From Saprospira grandis DSM 2844 (GTDB taxonomy: Bacteria; Bacteroidota; Bacteroidia; Chitinophagales; Saprospiraceae), in assembly GCA_945888475.1 (NCBI GenBank), contig CAMDAB010000013.1:1-46089 (forward strand): 46,089 nucleotides of DNA, given 5' to 3'. Position numbers and translations under genes: made by a program. Numbering within the stretch: the stretch's first letter is position 1; each line of letters starts with the position of its first letter. The notes below the pieces were generated by a model. It was not told the origin of the DNA and searched no databases. It worked only from the letters and a program-made list of their open reading frames with translations. Positions 9,031-18,490 of the stretch are shown one piece after another.

Positions 9031-9930
9031 ATGAACAACACAAATTTAAACCTGGCCGGTCTTATCTGGGACAATGTTTTTAAAAGAGCTTTCAAGATTT
9101 TATCGAACCAATGGGTGCAGGTAATTGCGCTGGGATGTCTTTTGTATCTTGCTGCTACCGATAAGGTAAGTTTTAATTTCAAAGCCATTAATACGCAATC
9201 TGCCAATGTATTCCAAAATGGTGTACTTTATGGAACACCTTTCGGATTCAATCAAAGTGAAAATAAAAAGACAGGGAGCAAGGCTGAAACTAAACAGGAA
9301 GAGAAAAGTTCTTCGAATACCAATCCTCTCAGCAAGCTCAATCTGGCAAATGAAGCTACTGCCGTTGGCGATGCGCTTACAGCTGAAGAACAAAAAGTGG
9401 CTGCACGCCTGTCAAATATTTCTGTTGTTTTTAATTCGGCAGAATATTTTGAAAAAAATAATATCTCAAAATCGGTTGTCGCAGCTAAACAGAAAACATG
9501 CGAGCGCTATATCGATCAATATTCGAAGACTGCACAGGAAGAGGCCAAAAAATATAACATTCCTGCCAGCATAACCCTTGCTCAAGGATTGCTGGAAAGT
9601 AATGCGGGCGACAGTAAATTGGCCAAAAAGGAAAACAATCATTTTGGTATCAAATGCAGGGCTAAATGTCAGGGATGTCGTTGTGCTAACTATACAGATG
9701 ATGACCGATTTGATATGTTCAGAATCTTCGACTCAGCATGGCAAAGCTTTCGCGAGCATAGTAAACTACTAAGTTCGGGCCGTTATAAATATCTAACCAA
9801 ATTGGAAAGATCAGATTATAAAAACTGGGCAAGAGGATTAAAATCTGCAGGATATGCCACTGATAAAAAGTATGCTGAAAAACTGATTTCAATTATCGAG
9901 CACTTTAAATTGGACAGATTTGATCGTTGA
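9031..9930 (+). CDS. Membrane-anchored glucosaminidase-domain protein (GH73)
   Basis: A 299-residue protein with one membrane segment near residues 28-45 (WVQVIALGCLLYLAA), a low-complexity Lys/Glu/Ser linker to about 110, and a C-terminal GH73/FlgJ-type glucosaminidase domain from about 160 to 295. The domain has IPASITLAQGLLESNAGDS, with the Glu expected to be the general acid, then HFGIKC and the FRIFDSAWQSFREHSKLL core. It would cleave the glycan strand of peptidoglycan from the periplasmic side. A CRAKCQGCRC cysteine cluster after HFGIKC is worth noting and occurs in related Bacteroidota proteins. It lies convergent with the amidohydrolase gene. Confidence 0.88.
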   Translation: MNNTNLNLAGLIWDNVFKRAFKILSNQWVQVIALGCLLYLAATDKVSFNFKAINTQSANVFQNGVLYGTPFGFNQSENKKTGSKAETKQEEKSSSNTNPLSKLNLANEATAVGDALTAEEQKVAARLSNISVVFNSAEYFEKNNISKSVVAAKQKTCERYIDQYSKTAQEEAKKYNIPASITLAQGLLESNAGDSKLAKKENNHFGIKCRAKCQGCRCANYTDDDRFDMFRIFDSAWQSFREHSKLLSSGRYKYLTKLERSDYKNWARGLKSAGYATDKKYAEKLISIIEHFKLDRFDR

Positions 9931-9974
9931 TTTTCCTTAAATCTTGAATAAGAATCAATTGACTGACTTAATTC

Positions 9975-11159
9975 TTATATCAATCGCTTTACTAAAGTTT
10001 TATCGCTGATCAATCTACTTCCCGCTTCGTAACCGTACAAGAGATTTATGCCCGGTTTTTTGCCAACTTCAAAACTGCCAAGCTCATCATCGAAACCCAG
10101 AGCCAATGCACCATTGTGAGTTGCCCAGGTCAACAACATTTCGTCGCTGACATAGGACTGGTATTTGGCAATGGCCTGCATTTCGCTTAGAATTGATAAC
10201 TGCCAGTTCGAAGTGAGGCTATCGGTACCAAGACAGACTTTTGCACCAGCATCGATAAAGACATTATAGTTAGGAAGATTGTTTTCTATATATAAATTCG
10301 CATTGGGGCAACTTGCCCAAAAAACATTCGGATTCCAGTTTTGCGTAAACTTGATGTCATTTGCCGTAGTTAGGGTATTGTGCACAAAGAGGGTACGGTG
10401 AATACTGTCCATCTGTTCCAATGCATAGTGAATGGAAGGTCTTCCATTTGGCTGAAAAGAGTTGAGCGAGATGCCGAACTGTCCGTAAAAATCGACAAAG
10501 CCACCACTTCCATGAAGGAAAAGTTCATTCTCGGGAGGAGTTTCCTGATTGTGAATAGAAATGGTTTTAACTTCGCCCTTGTTTGCTTCATTAATGAGCG
10601 AAAAAAGCTTTTCAGAAACAGAATAAGGTGCATGTGGAACACAACTTTTTTTACTGCCGGGAGCAAGTGGCAAAGCATCGTAAACGGCTTTATATTTTTC
10701 AAATTCGACATCTGCGTTTTGATTTTGCAGAAAGTCGAAAAACTCAACAAAGCTATAATATTTTAAATTGCCTTTGCTTTTTTGAGCAAAAGTATCCGGA
10801 ACGTTCGAAATATCTCCAACAGCAACAATTCCTGCTTCCATCATTTCTGCTTCAGCTTTTTCAATCGCGTCGAGGATTATTTCCTGTTCGACATTTCTTT
10901 TGGTGACAACAGATTTAATAAAATCAATGAGACCGGTACCTGTGTCAACCTTTGCTTTCATATGAGATAACTCGAGATGGCAATGCGCATTGATAAAACC
11001 GGGCACTAAAACTCCATTGTATATTTCTAATTCTGAATGGTCAAATTCGGCCCGTTCAGCAATTTTAAGTATTTTTCCATCATTGTCACAAATCAATACG
11101 GCATTATCTAATAATTCGCCACTGATTGTAAAAACCTTATCGGCACTTATTTTTCTCAT
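9975..11159 (-). CDS. Amidohydrolase-superfamily deaminase
   Basis: A 394-residue protein of the metal-dependent amidohydrolase (cytosine deaminase/TRZ-ATZ) group. It has the HxH metal motif in NAHCHLELSH (His59, His61), a later His in SIHNQETPPENELF, VHNTLTTAND, and the metal Asp in CLGTDSLTSN. The HLELS variant is common in the Bacteroidota family and resembles aminofutalosine/aminodeoxyfutalosine deaminases, but the substrate cannot be fixed from sequence. It starts 11 bp after the pyrophosphatase stop, so the two genes form an operon. Confidence 0.8.
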   Translation of the reverse strand: MRKISADKVFTISGELLDNAVLICDNDGKILKIAERAEFDHSELEIYNGVLVPGFINAHCHLELSHMKAKVDTGTGLIDFIKSVVTKRNVEQEIILDAIEKAEAEMMEAGIVAVGDISNVPDTFAQKSKGNLKYYSFVEFFDFLQNQNADVEFEKYKAVYDALPLAPGSKKSCVPHAPYSVSEKLFSLINEANKGEVKTISIHNQETPPENELFLHGSGGFVDFYGQFGISLNSFQPNGRPSIHYALEQMDSIHRTLFVHNTLTTANDIKFTQNWNPNVFWASCPNANLYIENNLPNYNVFIDAGAKVCLGTDSLTSNWQLSILSEMQAIAKYQSYVSDEMLLTWATHNGALALGFDDELGSFEVGKKPGINLLYGYEAGSRLISDKTLVKRLI

Positions 11160-11170
11160 TTTTTTTAATT

Positions 11171-11782
11171 TTATTGGCCAAAATATTTATTGTAATCACT
11201 TAAACCTGCTTTAATGACTTCAAAGGCTTCGTCCCTGCCGTATTCACCTACTATATCCACAATGTAGTCAGCCTCTGTTTCTGGGTCATTCTTGTAAGTA
11301 AGAAAATAATGTTTTATTCTTTTGATAAGTGCTCTTGGAATCTGAGAGATATCCGTAAACTGTCCATAGGTCTGATCGCCTTTTAATACAGCAAGGAGTT
11401 TGTCATCAGTTTCATTTTTATCAATCATTCTCAGGCCACCAATCGGTAAAGCCTCCACAATGAGGTCTCCACGTGGTATATATCTGTCACTTAGCACAAT
11501 AATATCAAGTGGATCGCCATCGCCTTTAAGATTCGTCAGACCAGTTTGTTTCATACAGTAAGCAGCAGAAACATCGGCAGAATAAGTCATCGGAATAAAT
11601 CCGTAAAGCAGGGGAACTACACTGGAATAAAGATTAGGTCGATCTACCTTTAGGTAACCGCTTTCTTTGTCAATCTCATATTTCATCTGGTCGCCTGGAA
11701 CAACCTCTATAAAACATCTGATTTCTTCAGGGCAGTTTTTACCAGGATTAATACCATGCCATGGATGAGCTTTAAATTTCAT
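11171..11782 (-). CDS. ppa: Inorganic pyrophosphatase, soluble family I
   Basis: A 203-residue cytoplasmic enzyme that hydrolyses pyrophosphate to phosphate. The family I signature GDGDPLDIIVL is present with its metal-binding aspartates, together with IEVVPGDQMKYEID, YGFIPMTYS and DRYIPRGD. Length is slightly above the E. coli enzyme. A well-formed promoter (TTG-N18-TATTTTTG) lies directly upstream. The downstream amidohydrolase is in the same unit. The window also encodes a membrane pyrophosphatase at 42158, so the cell has both energy-wasting and energy-conserving routes for pyrophosphate. Confidence 0.95.
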   Translation of the reverse strand: MKFKAHPWHGINPGKNCPEEIRCFIEVVPGDQMKYEIDKESGYLKVDRPNLYSSVVPLLYGFIPMTYSADVSAAYCMKQTGLTNLKGDGDPLDIIVLSDRYIPRGDLIVEALPIGGLRMIDKNETDDKLLAVLKGDQTYGQFTDISQIPRALIKRIKHYFLTYKNDPETEADYIVDIVGEYGRDEAFEVIKAGLSDYNKYFGQ

Positions 11783-11801
11783 GTGATTTAGGAATTTGAC
11801 T

Positions 11802-11830
11802 CAAAAATAGATAAAAATTGAGAGTGGCAA
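11802..11830 (-). promoter_or_regulatory. Promoter of ppa
   Basis: On the minus strand, TTG (11830-11828), an 18-bp spacer and TATTTTTG (11809-11802) match the Bacteroidota consensus. The predicted start leaves a leader of about 15 bases before the ATG at 11782. Confidence 0.7.
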
Positions 11831-11907
11831 TAAAAAGAACCTAATTTTAATATGCAGTTAATATAAGAGTCTTATTTTTAGAGGTTAAAACCAAGAAAAC
11901 GCTAACA

Positions 11908-14900
11908 ATGAAAACACTTCGTACACATCTGATCATTTTTCTGCAAATTATAAGTGCTAATATATTTGCTCAGACAGTATTTCAGGACAATTTTAATGAT
12001 GGGGATTTTCTGAATAATCCTGCCTGGTCTGGAGATATAACAAAATATACAGTTATTGGTACAAATAATGAATTACGCTTGAATGATCTTGGCAACAGCG
12101 GTTCTTCATCGCTTTATGTTCCAATTAATATTCAGGATTCAACTGTTTGGGAATTCCTAATTAAAACAAATTTAACAACGGCAGGGCCATCCTCAACAAA
12201 TAGAATCAGGGTTTACCTTCAGTCAAATACTTCAAACTTTGCCTCTGCTACCTTGAACGGATATTATCTTCAAATTGGGGAAACAGGATCTTTAGATGCC
12301 GTTGAAATATATAAGGTAACAAATGGAACATCAACACGAATCATTCGTGGGACAGATGCAACAGTTACCGGAGCTGTAATCAATAGCAGAATTAAAATAG
12401 TTAGAAATAATTCCGGACTTTGGGAACTTCTGACTGACCACACAGGGGGTACAAATTTTACAAGTGAAGGAACAGTAACTGACAACTCGCATAATTCAGG
12501 AACACATTTTGGAGTCTTTACAACCTATACAACTACGCAAGGGGATCGATTTTTCTATGATGATTTTAATATATCTCCGCTCTTTGTCGATAATGTTCCT
12601 CCCGTAGCATTGTCTGCAACTGCAATTAATGCAAACACGGTAGATGTTTTATTCAATGAAGCCCTTGACCCGATATCAGCTGCATTGGGCACAAATTATG
12701 CCATCAATAATGGCGTAAATATTACATCTGCTGTTTTGGATGCAATAAATCCTGCCCTGGTCCACCTCACAGTAAGTAATCTGACAAATCTTACGAGCTA
12801 TCAGCTCGACATTACCGACATTGCCGATTTGAATAATAATATTTTGCTGAATCAGACCTTAAATTTTAGCTATCAGGTTTTTATTACACCTGCTTTTCAG
12901 GAAATTATTTTCAATGAAATCATGATAGACCCTAATCCGGTCGTAAATCTTCCCGATGCTGAATATGTTGAATTACATAACCGCAGCAGTGGGGCAGTAG
13001 ATCTTAATGGTTATTCCTTTGTTCACAGAAGTGCTTCGAGTGGAATTGAAACGATCAGAACGTTGGGTTCCTATGTGTTATTGCCAGGCGAATATGTACT
13101 GTTACATAATTTTGTTGATTACCTGAGTCTTGGCAATGATTTGCAAGTTACTTCCTTTACGGCATTGAATAATACCAGTGCCTATTTATTGCTAAAAACA
13201 CCATCAGGCAATATTATTGACAGTATTTTATATGAACTTTCCTGGTATCGCGATGCGACAAAGGATGATGGTGGCTGGTCAATTGAGTTAATCAATCAGA
13301 ACGAACTCTGCAAAGGTGCTACGAATTGGATAGCCTCTAATGACCCTGATGGAGGAACACCAGGTCTTCAAAATTCGGTTAACAGCAATCAGCAGGACCT
13401 GACAGCACCATCCGTACTTTCAGTTTTTCAGCAAGGAACAAATCAGGCAATTATAATTTTCAGTGAAACGATAGACCCTGTTGCAGCTGTCAATATTGCC
13501 AATTATAGTGTAAATGGCGCTTTAAATGTTAGCTCGGCAGTACTTATAGATAATAGAACTGTTTTATTGACTTTCGTTGCTAACATGCAGAACAATTTCA
13601 ACTACACAATTAATATTACAAACATTGGCGATTGTCTGGGTAATATTGCTGCATTACAAGCACAGTTTACTTATGTGTTGATTCAAACTGCAAATTTCCA
13701 GGATTTGATTTTTAATGAGCTGATGATAGATCCAACGCCTGTTGTAAGCCTTCCAAATGCTGAATTTATTGAATTATATAACCGTTCGACCTATGCAATA
13801 GATTTGAGTTCTTACACCCTTTCACACAGAAGTGCTACCTCAAGTACTACAACAACGGTTAATTTGGGAACCTATGTTATTTTGCCGGGTGAACATGTTA
13901 TTTTACATAACAGTACCGACTATACGACAGCTATAAATAATTTACAACTTTCTTCTTTTCCGGCATTGAACAATACATCTGCCTATTTAATTTTGAAAAA
14001 TGCCAATGGTGATTTGGTCGACAGTATCCTGTACAGTGCCGATTGGTATCAGGATACAAACAAAGACGATGGCGGATGGTCGCTCGAATTAATTAATCCA
14101 AATCTAGTATGTAAAAATGCATCGAACTGGATTGCATCCAATAGTGCCGATGGCGGAAGTCCAGGATCAATTAATTCTGTGCTGGATAACAGTCCCGATA
14201 CATTGGCGCCAAACATAATACAAATTCAACAACTAGATGTAAATCAAATTTATGTAATTTTTGATGATGTATTGGATCCATCATCGGCGCTAAATCTTTC
14301 CAATTACAATATCAGCCCATTTAATCAGGCTGTTTTTGCAAGATTGATGGATGAGTATACTGTTGAAATTACTTTTTCGGCTAATTTTATTACCGATTCT
14401 ACTTACACATTAACAGCTTTGGGCGTAAAAGATTGTATTGGAAACAGCGATACAGTTTCGGCATCCTTCGAGTATTTATTGTTAAGTCCGGCTTCGCATT
14501 ACGATATTATCATTAATGAAATATTATCTGATGCAAATCCATCTGTTGGGCTTCCCGAAAAAGAATTTGTGGAATTATATAACCGCTCAGACAAAAATAT
14601 AGCTTTGCAGGGTTTCCGATTTTCTGATGAAACCAGCTCTGTGGGAATTTTTCCATACTATATTTTAAAACCGCAACAATACCTCATTATCCAAAAAGCA
14701 GGTGAACCAAATTACAACAGTTTTGGAAATGTATTAGAATTTGATGTTTTCCCAGATTTGGATGCTACGGAGGACTTACTTGTTCTGAGCGATAATTTTT
14801 TAAATATTATCGATGCCGTTGAGTACAGCAACGATTGGCACAGTAGTTCTTCAAAATCAGAAGGCGGCTGGTCTTTGGAAAGAATCAATCCGAACAGGCC

Positions 14901-16200
14901 TTGTGAGGGATTTGAAAACTGGACATCCTCTGTTGCTCAACCCCCACTTTATCCCACTGTGGGAGGTAGCCCCGGACGTGCTAATTCTGTTTTACAGACA
15001 GTTGCGGATAATCTTGGACCAGCACTGCTTAGGGCTTATCCATTTGCGACAGCTAATTTGAACAATGGAGATAGCATCCGTCTTTTCTTCTCCGAGGCGA
15101 TTGGCGATAGCGCGGCACTAGATCTTTCAAATTACAGCATCAATAATGGACTGACAGTTACAAATGTAATACTGGAGGGGCCTGGATACAATTCTGTAGT
15201 TATAATTACCGATAATGCACTTGTTGATGGAATCAGGTACACTGTTCGTCTTTCAAATGGCTTTACAGATTGTATCGGAAATCCGATCTTTAGTTCCGAT
15301 AGTGCCGTTTTTGCTAAGCCTTCTGCAATAGCAACAGGAGATATTATCATCAATGAAATTCTTTTCAATCCTGTCAGTGGTGGTTCAGATTATTTGGAAC
15401 TATACAATAACACCTCAAATAAAGTATTGAATGTAGGCGATTTATGGATTTCAAATGCCTCAGATCAATTGCTATTGGATGCCAACGATGTAAAAACAGA
15501 TTATCTGCTTTTTCCGGGTGATTATATTGTACTCAGCCCCTCAACACTGCAGGTTTATGAACAGTACAGTATTGCCGGATCAACTGAGGGTCCAAATCTA
15601 GATAAGATGATTAAGTTTTCATTACCAACATTCGATGATAAGGAAGGAACTGCAATAATTTATACAGTCAATAATAATCTGGCAGTTTTTGTTGATAGTC
15701 TCTATTTCTCAGAAGATTACCAAAGCCCTTTTATAGATGATTTGAATGGTGTAGCATTGGAAAGAATTGATTTTAATGCTCCTAGCAATGATAAAAACAA
15801 ATGGCATTCAGCCGCTCAGGCCGTTAAATTTGGAACGCCGACTTATCGTAATTCATCAGCTTATTCAAATGAAATTACAGATGATGGGATTATTCAGCTA
15901 GGCTCAAATACTTTATCGCCCGATAGTGATGGCTTTGAAGATTTTCTGCTCATTAATTATAATATTGATGCAATCGGTTATGTCGGCAACATTGCTATTT
16001 ATGATGCTCAGGGACGATTTATAAAACAATTGGTAAACAACGAACTGCTCTTGCAGGAGGGAACCATACAATGGGATGGAAGCAACCAATCTGGCGAAAA
16101 ATGTATTATTGGTCCTTACATCATTTTTGCAGAAATTTTCAATCCCGATGGAAAGGTAAAACGCTATAAAAAAACCTGTATCTTAGCGGCCAAGTTATAA
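11908..16200 (+). CDS. Giant secreted protein with four Ig-like/lamin-tail units
   Basis: A 1430-residue exported protein. Signal peptide residues 1-22 end IFAQ. Residues about 23-215 look like a concanavalin/laminin-type beta-sandwich (FQDNFNDGDF). Then come four units, each a Big_5/SbsA-type Ig domain plus a lamin-tail domain. The Ig parts start near 228, 497, 766 and 1035 (phrases like VLFNEALDP, IIFSETIDP). The lamin-tail parts start near 334, 600, 868 and 1147 (IIFNEIMIDPNP, YVELHNRS, and so on). The C-terminus (about 1350-1430) resembles a FlgD/gliding-type Ig domain (IAIYDAQGRF, IQWDGSNQSG), which could act in type IX secretion. dapD follows 20 bp later. Confidence 0.85.
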   Translation: MKTLRTHLIIFLQIISANIFAQTVFQDNFNDGDFLNNPAWSGDITKYTVIGTNNELRLNDLGNSGSSSLYVPINIQDSTVWEFLIKTNLTTAGPSSTNRIRVYLQSNTSNFASATLNGYYLQIGETGSLDAVEIYKVTNGTSTRIIRGTDATVTGAVINSRIKIVRNNSGLWELLTDHTGGTNFTSEGTVTDNSHNSGTHFGVFTTYTTTQGDRFFYDDFNISPLFVDNVPPVALSATAINANTVDVLFNEALDPISAALGTNYAINNGVNITSAVLDAINPALVHLTVSNLTNLTSYQLDITDIADLNNNILLNQTLNFSYQVFITPAFQEIIFNEIMIDPNPVVNLPDAEYVELHNRSSGAVDLNGYSFVHRSASSGIETIRTLGSYVLLPGEYVLLHNFVDYLSLGNDLQVTSFTALNNTSAYLLLKTPSGNIIDSILYELSWYRDATKDDGGWSIELINQNELCKGATNWIASNDPDGGTPGLQNSVNSNQQDLTAPSVLSVFQQGTNQAIIIFSETIDPVAAVNIANYSVNGALNVSSAVLIDNRTVLLTFVANMQNNFNYTINITNIGDCLGNIAALQAQFTYVLIQTANFQDLIFNELMIDPTPVVSLPNAEFIELYNRSTYAIDLSSYTLSHRSATSSTTTTVNLGTYVILPGEHVILHNSTDYTTAINNLQLSSFPALNNTSAYLILKNANGDLVDSILYSADWYQDTNKDDGGWSLELINPNLVCKNASNWIASNSADGGSPGSINSVLDNSPDTLAPNIIQIQQLDVNQIYVIFDDVLDPSSALNLSNYNISPFNQAVFARLMDEYTVEITFSANFITDSTYTLTALGVKDCIGNSDTVSASFEYLLLSPASHYDIIINEILSDANPSVGLPEKEFVELYNRSDKNIALQGFRFSDETSSVGIFPYYILKPQQYLIIQKAGEPNYNSFGNVLEFDVFPDLDATEDLLVLSDNFLNIIDAVEYSNDWHSSSSKSEGGWSLERINPNRPCEGFENWTSSVAQPPLYPTVGGSPGRANSVLQTVADNLGPALLRAYPFATANLNNGDSIRLFFSEAIGDSAALDLSNYSINNGLTVTNVILEGPGYNSVVIITDNALVDGIRYTVRLSNGFTDCIGNPIFSSDSAVFAKPSAIATGDIIINEILFNPVSGGSDYLELYNNTSNKVLNVGDLWISNASDQLLLDANDVKTDYLLFPGDYIVLSPSTLQVYEQYSIAGSTEGPNLDKMIKFSLPTFDDKEGTAIIYTVNNNLAVFVDSLYFSEDYQSPFIDDLNGVALERIDFNAPSNDKNKWHSAAQAVKFGTPTYRNSSAYSNEITDDGIIQLGSNTLSPDSDGFEDFLLINYNIDAIGYVGNIAIYDAQGRFIKQLVNNELLLQEGTIQWDGSNQSGEKCIIGPYIIFAEIFNPDGKVKRYKKTCILAAKL

Positions 16201-16219
16201 CACCAATGATTAAAGTACT

Positions 16220-17038
16220 ATGAATGATTTGAAAAATAAAGTCGAGGCTATCTGGTCCGATCGTGAATTACTCAAAATTGAAACAAACAAAACCTTAATC
16301 CGTGAAATCGTCAATCTGCTCGATAAGGGCGAATTGCGTGTTGCGGAAAAAAACAGCGAAGGCAACTGGATCGTAAACGAATGGGTAAAAAAGGCCGTAA
16401 TCATGTACTTCCCAATTCAGGAAATGAAAGTGCTGGAATGTCCGCCATTCGAATTTTACGATAAAATTCCATTGAAAAGCAATTATCAGCAATTGGGCGT
16501 AAGGGTTGTGCCACATGCAATAGCACGTCACGGTTCCTTTTTAGCTCCCGGTGTTATTCTAATGCCAAGTTATGTAAATATAGGCGCTTATGTCGATTCT
16601 GGTACCATGGTCGACACCTGGGCAACTGTCGGTTCATGTGCGCAGATTGGCAAAAATGTTCATCTTAGCGGTGGTGTAGGTATAGGCGGAGTGCTAGAAC
16701 CCCTGCAGGCATCGCCCGTTATTATCGAAGATAATTGTTTTATCGGTTCTCGCTGCATTGTTGTTGAAGGCGTAAGGGTTGAATCGGAAGCGGTGCTTGG
16801 CGCCAATGTTGTTATTACACAATCAACAAAAATAATTGATGTTTCCGGACCTGAACCGATAGAATATATTGGTCGGGTACCGGCACGTTCGGTAGTCATT
16901 CCGGGTAGTTTTAGTAAAAAATTCCCTGCCGGTGAATACAATGTGCCTTGTGCGCTAATTATTGGACAGCGCAAGGAGAGTACCGATAAAAAAACTACAT
17001 TAAATGACGCGCTGAGAGATTTTAGCGTTGCGGTCTAG
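16220..17038 (+). CDS. dapD: 2,3,4,5-tetrahydropyridine-2,6-dicarboxylate N-succinyltransferase
   Basis: A 272-residue cytosolic enzyme of the lysine/diaminopimelate pathway, transferring succinyl from CoA to tetrahydrodipicolinate. The N-terminal helical part begins MNDLKNKVEAIWSDR. The middle is a left-handed beta-helix of hexapeptide repeats (IGAYVDSGTMVDTWATVGS), followed by GIGGVLEPLQASPVIIEDN and the CoA-binding end GRVPARSVVIPGS. Length and order match the family. It follows the giant surface protein by 20 bp, an unexpected partner, so it may have an internal promoter. A terminator is found about 145 bp downstream. Confidence 0.96.
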   Translation: MNDLKNKVEAIWSDRELLKIETNKTLIREIVNLLDKGELRVAEKNSEGNWIVNEWVKKAVIMYFPIQEMKVLECPPFEFYDKIPLKSNYQQLGVRVVPHAIARHGSFLAPGVILMPSYVNIGAYVDSGTMVDTWATVGSCAQIGKNVHLSGGVGIGGVLEPLQASPVIIEDNCFIGSRCIVVEGVRVESEAVLGANVVITQSTKIIDVSGPEPIEYIGRVPARSVVIPGSFSKKFPAGEYNVPCALIIGQRKESTDKKTTLNDALRDFSVAV

Positions 17039-17183
17039 TTTCGATACTCATATGAATTAAATATCATCGGAAAAAATATTTTTATAAAATTTAGCGGTTA
17101 CATAGGGGGGGATGATAAAAAGGTGCATCTTTTATTCTGAGAAAACTTTATAAGTTTCTTCATTTGTAGCATAGCGTGATTCT

Positions 17184-17223
17184 AAGGAGCTCCATTCAAA
17201 AGGAAAGGTAGCTCCTTTTTTTA
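17184..17223 (+). terminator. Rho-independent terminator downstream of dapD
   Basis: AAGGAGCT (17184-17191) pairs with AGCTCCTT (17210-17217) and is followed by T residues to 17222. Confidence 0.8.
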
Positions 17224-17344
17224 TTGTGCTTTTTAGAATTAGATAGACTTGATATAGATTTGTAATTAACAGTTTAGGACATGACAATGGAAATCTATGC
17301 AGCAAAAAGTTTAACTGACTGCTTATTATATAAGTCTTGAATAC

Positions 17345-17352
17345 TATATTTG
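17345..17352 (+). promoter_or_regulatory. -7 promoter element of the enoyl-CoA hydratase gene
   Basis: TATATTTG matches TAnnTTTG and lies 30 bp before the ATG at 17383. No good -33 TTG is at the right distance. Confidence 0.5.
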
Positions 17353-17382
17353 CAATGAACTAATCAAAAAAATAAAGCTCAT

Positions 17383-18162
17383 ATGCCCATCATAGATTTC
17401 AAAAAAGAAAATGGAGTTGCTACCATAGCACTCAACCGCCCTGATGTTTTCAATAGTTTTAACCGCGAAATGGCCCTTGCTGTTATTAATGCTCTGGACG
17501 ATTGCGCTGCAGATGACGCCGTTCGCTGCATTGTTCTAACTGGAAACGGAAAGGCCTTTTGTGCCGGACAGGATTTGAATGAAGCCATCGATCCAAACAA
17601 TGGAATTACTTTCGAGGTGATTTTGAACGAACATTATAATCCGATTGTAAGAAGTATCCGTAATATAGAAAAACCAGTCATTGCTGCTGTGAACGGCGTT
17701 GCAGCAGGAGCAGGAGCCAATATAGCCTTTGCCTGTGATTTTGCAGTTGCTTCCCATAAAGCTAGTTTTACTCAGGCATTCAGCAAAATTGGTTTGGTGC
17801 CCGATAGCGGCGGAACTTTCTTTTTGCCCCGACTCGTTGGACTACAGCGTGCAACAGCACTAATGATGCTCAGTGACAAGCTCAGCGCCCAGGAAGCAGA
17901 ATCAATCGGTTTAATTTATATGGCAGTCGAAGAGGAAAGTTTTCAAAACTTTGTAGCTGAACTGGCCGGCAGATTGGCCCAAATGCCCACCAAGGCCCTT
18001 GGAATGACAAAAAAACTCATCAATGCCGGATTTAGCAACAACCTCGATCAGCAGCTTGATATGGAAGGTGCTTATCAGGTAGTTGCCGGTGAAAGCTACG
18101 ATTATAAAGAAGGCGTAAATGCTTTTATGGAAAAAAGAAAACCTGTTTTTAAGGGGCAATAA
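17383..18162 (+). CDS. paaG: Enoyl-CoA hydratase/isomerase, PaaG-like
   Basis: A 259-residue crotonase-fold protein. It has AFCAGQDLNEA for the first oxyanion-hole strand, AAVNGVAAGAGANIAFACD for the second, and GLVPDSGGTFFLPRLVG, whose Asp in PDSGG is the catalytic acid of PaaG-type 1,2-epoxyphenylacetyl-CoA isomerases. The closeness of these motifs to PaaG suggests ring-epoxide isomerisation in phenylacetate breakdown. No other paa gene is in the window, however, so a general fatty-acid enoyl-CoA role remains possible. It ends KPVFKGQ, as expected for the family. It is monocistronic. Confidence 0.82.
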   Translation: MPIIDFKKENGVATIALNRPDVFNSFNREMALAVINALDDCAADDAVRCIVLTGNGKAFCAGQDLNEAIDPNNGITFEVILNEHYNPIVRSIRNIEKPVIAAVNGVAAGAGANIAFACDFAVASHKASFTQAFSKIGLVPDSGGTFFLPRLVGLQRATALMMLSDKLSAQEAESIGLIYMAVEEESFQNFVAELAGRLAQMPTKALGMTKKLINAGFSNNLDQQLDMEGAYQVVAGESYDYKEGVNAFMEKRKPVFKGQ

Positions 18163-18490
18163 TTTAATTAAGATTTTTTGGACCTTATAATATAGGCCTA
18201 TAAAACAGATTTCAAGAATTGATAATCTGCCTTTCTTTTGATAGCGTAAAAATTCTAGAATTTTGAGATAAAAAAAGCCACCCTTTCGGAGTGGCTTTGA
18301 ATTTTAAGTTATTTTGTTTGCTGAAATTCTGTGAATGAAATATATTATTTAATCAAATTTTCGATTGTTAATGAAGGTTTTCTTTTCATAATTTTAGATT
18401 TTGGTTTAGAAAATAGAACATAATTTAAGTCCCCTTTTATAGCGTTTTATTGTTTAATATTGATTAAATAATTTTATTTCTAAAGGTATT
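18163..18490. other. Intergenic region between convergent genes
   Basis: 328 AT-rich bases between the convergent PaaG-like and lipoprotein genes. The hairpin at 18269-18298 is the only structure I can support; no gene is visible. Confidence 0.5.
18269..18298 (-). terminator. Terminator of the lipoprotein pair, possibly bidirectional
   Basis: AAAGCCAC (18274-18281) pairs with GTGGCTTT (18291-18298), and the CC/GG core extends the stem. The run of A before it on the + strand gives a T tract in minus-strand RNA, so it best serves the lipoprotein genes. The + strand side has only a weak T tract. Confidence 0.7.

Larger units (their letters stand above)
17039..17382. other. Intergenic region with terminator and promoter
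   Basis: 344 bp without a convincing gene. It contains the hairpin at 17184-17223 and promoter-like boxes at 17255-17262 (TAGATTTG) and 17345-17352 (TATATTTG). The 145 nt between the dapD stop and the hairpin could be a long 3' tail or a small RNA; I see no frame worth calling. Confidence 0.5.

Noticed and set aside
9948-9978. ATAAGAAT/ATTCTTAT hairpin as a terminator
   Set aside because: It overlaps the amidohydrolase stop and has no T tract in either direction.
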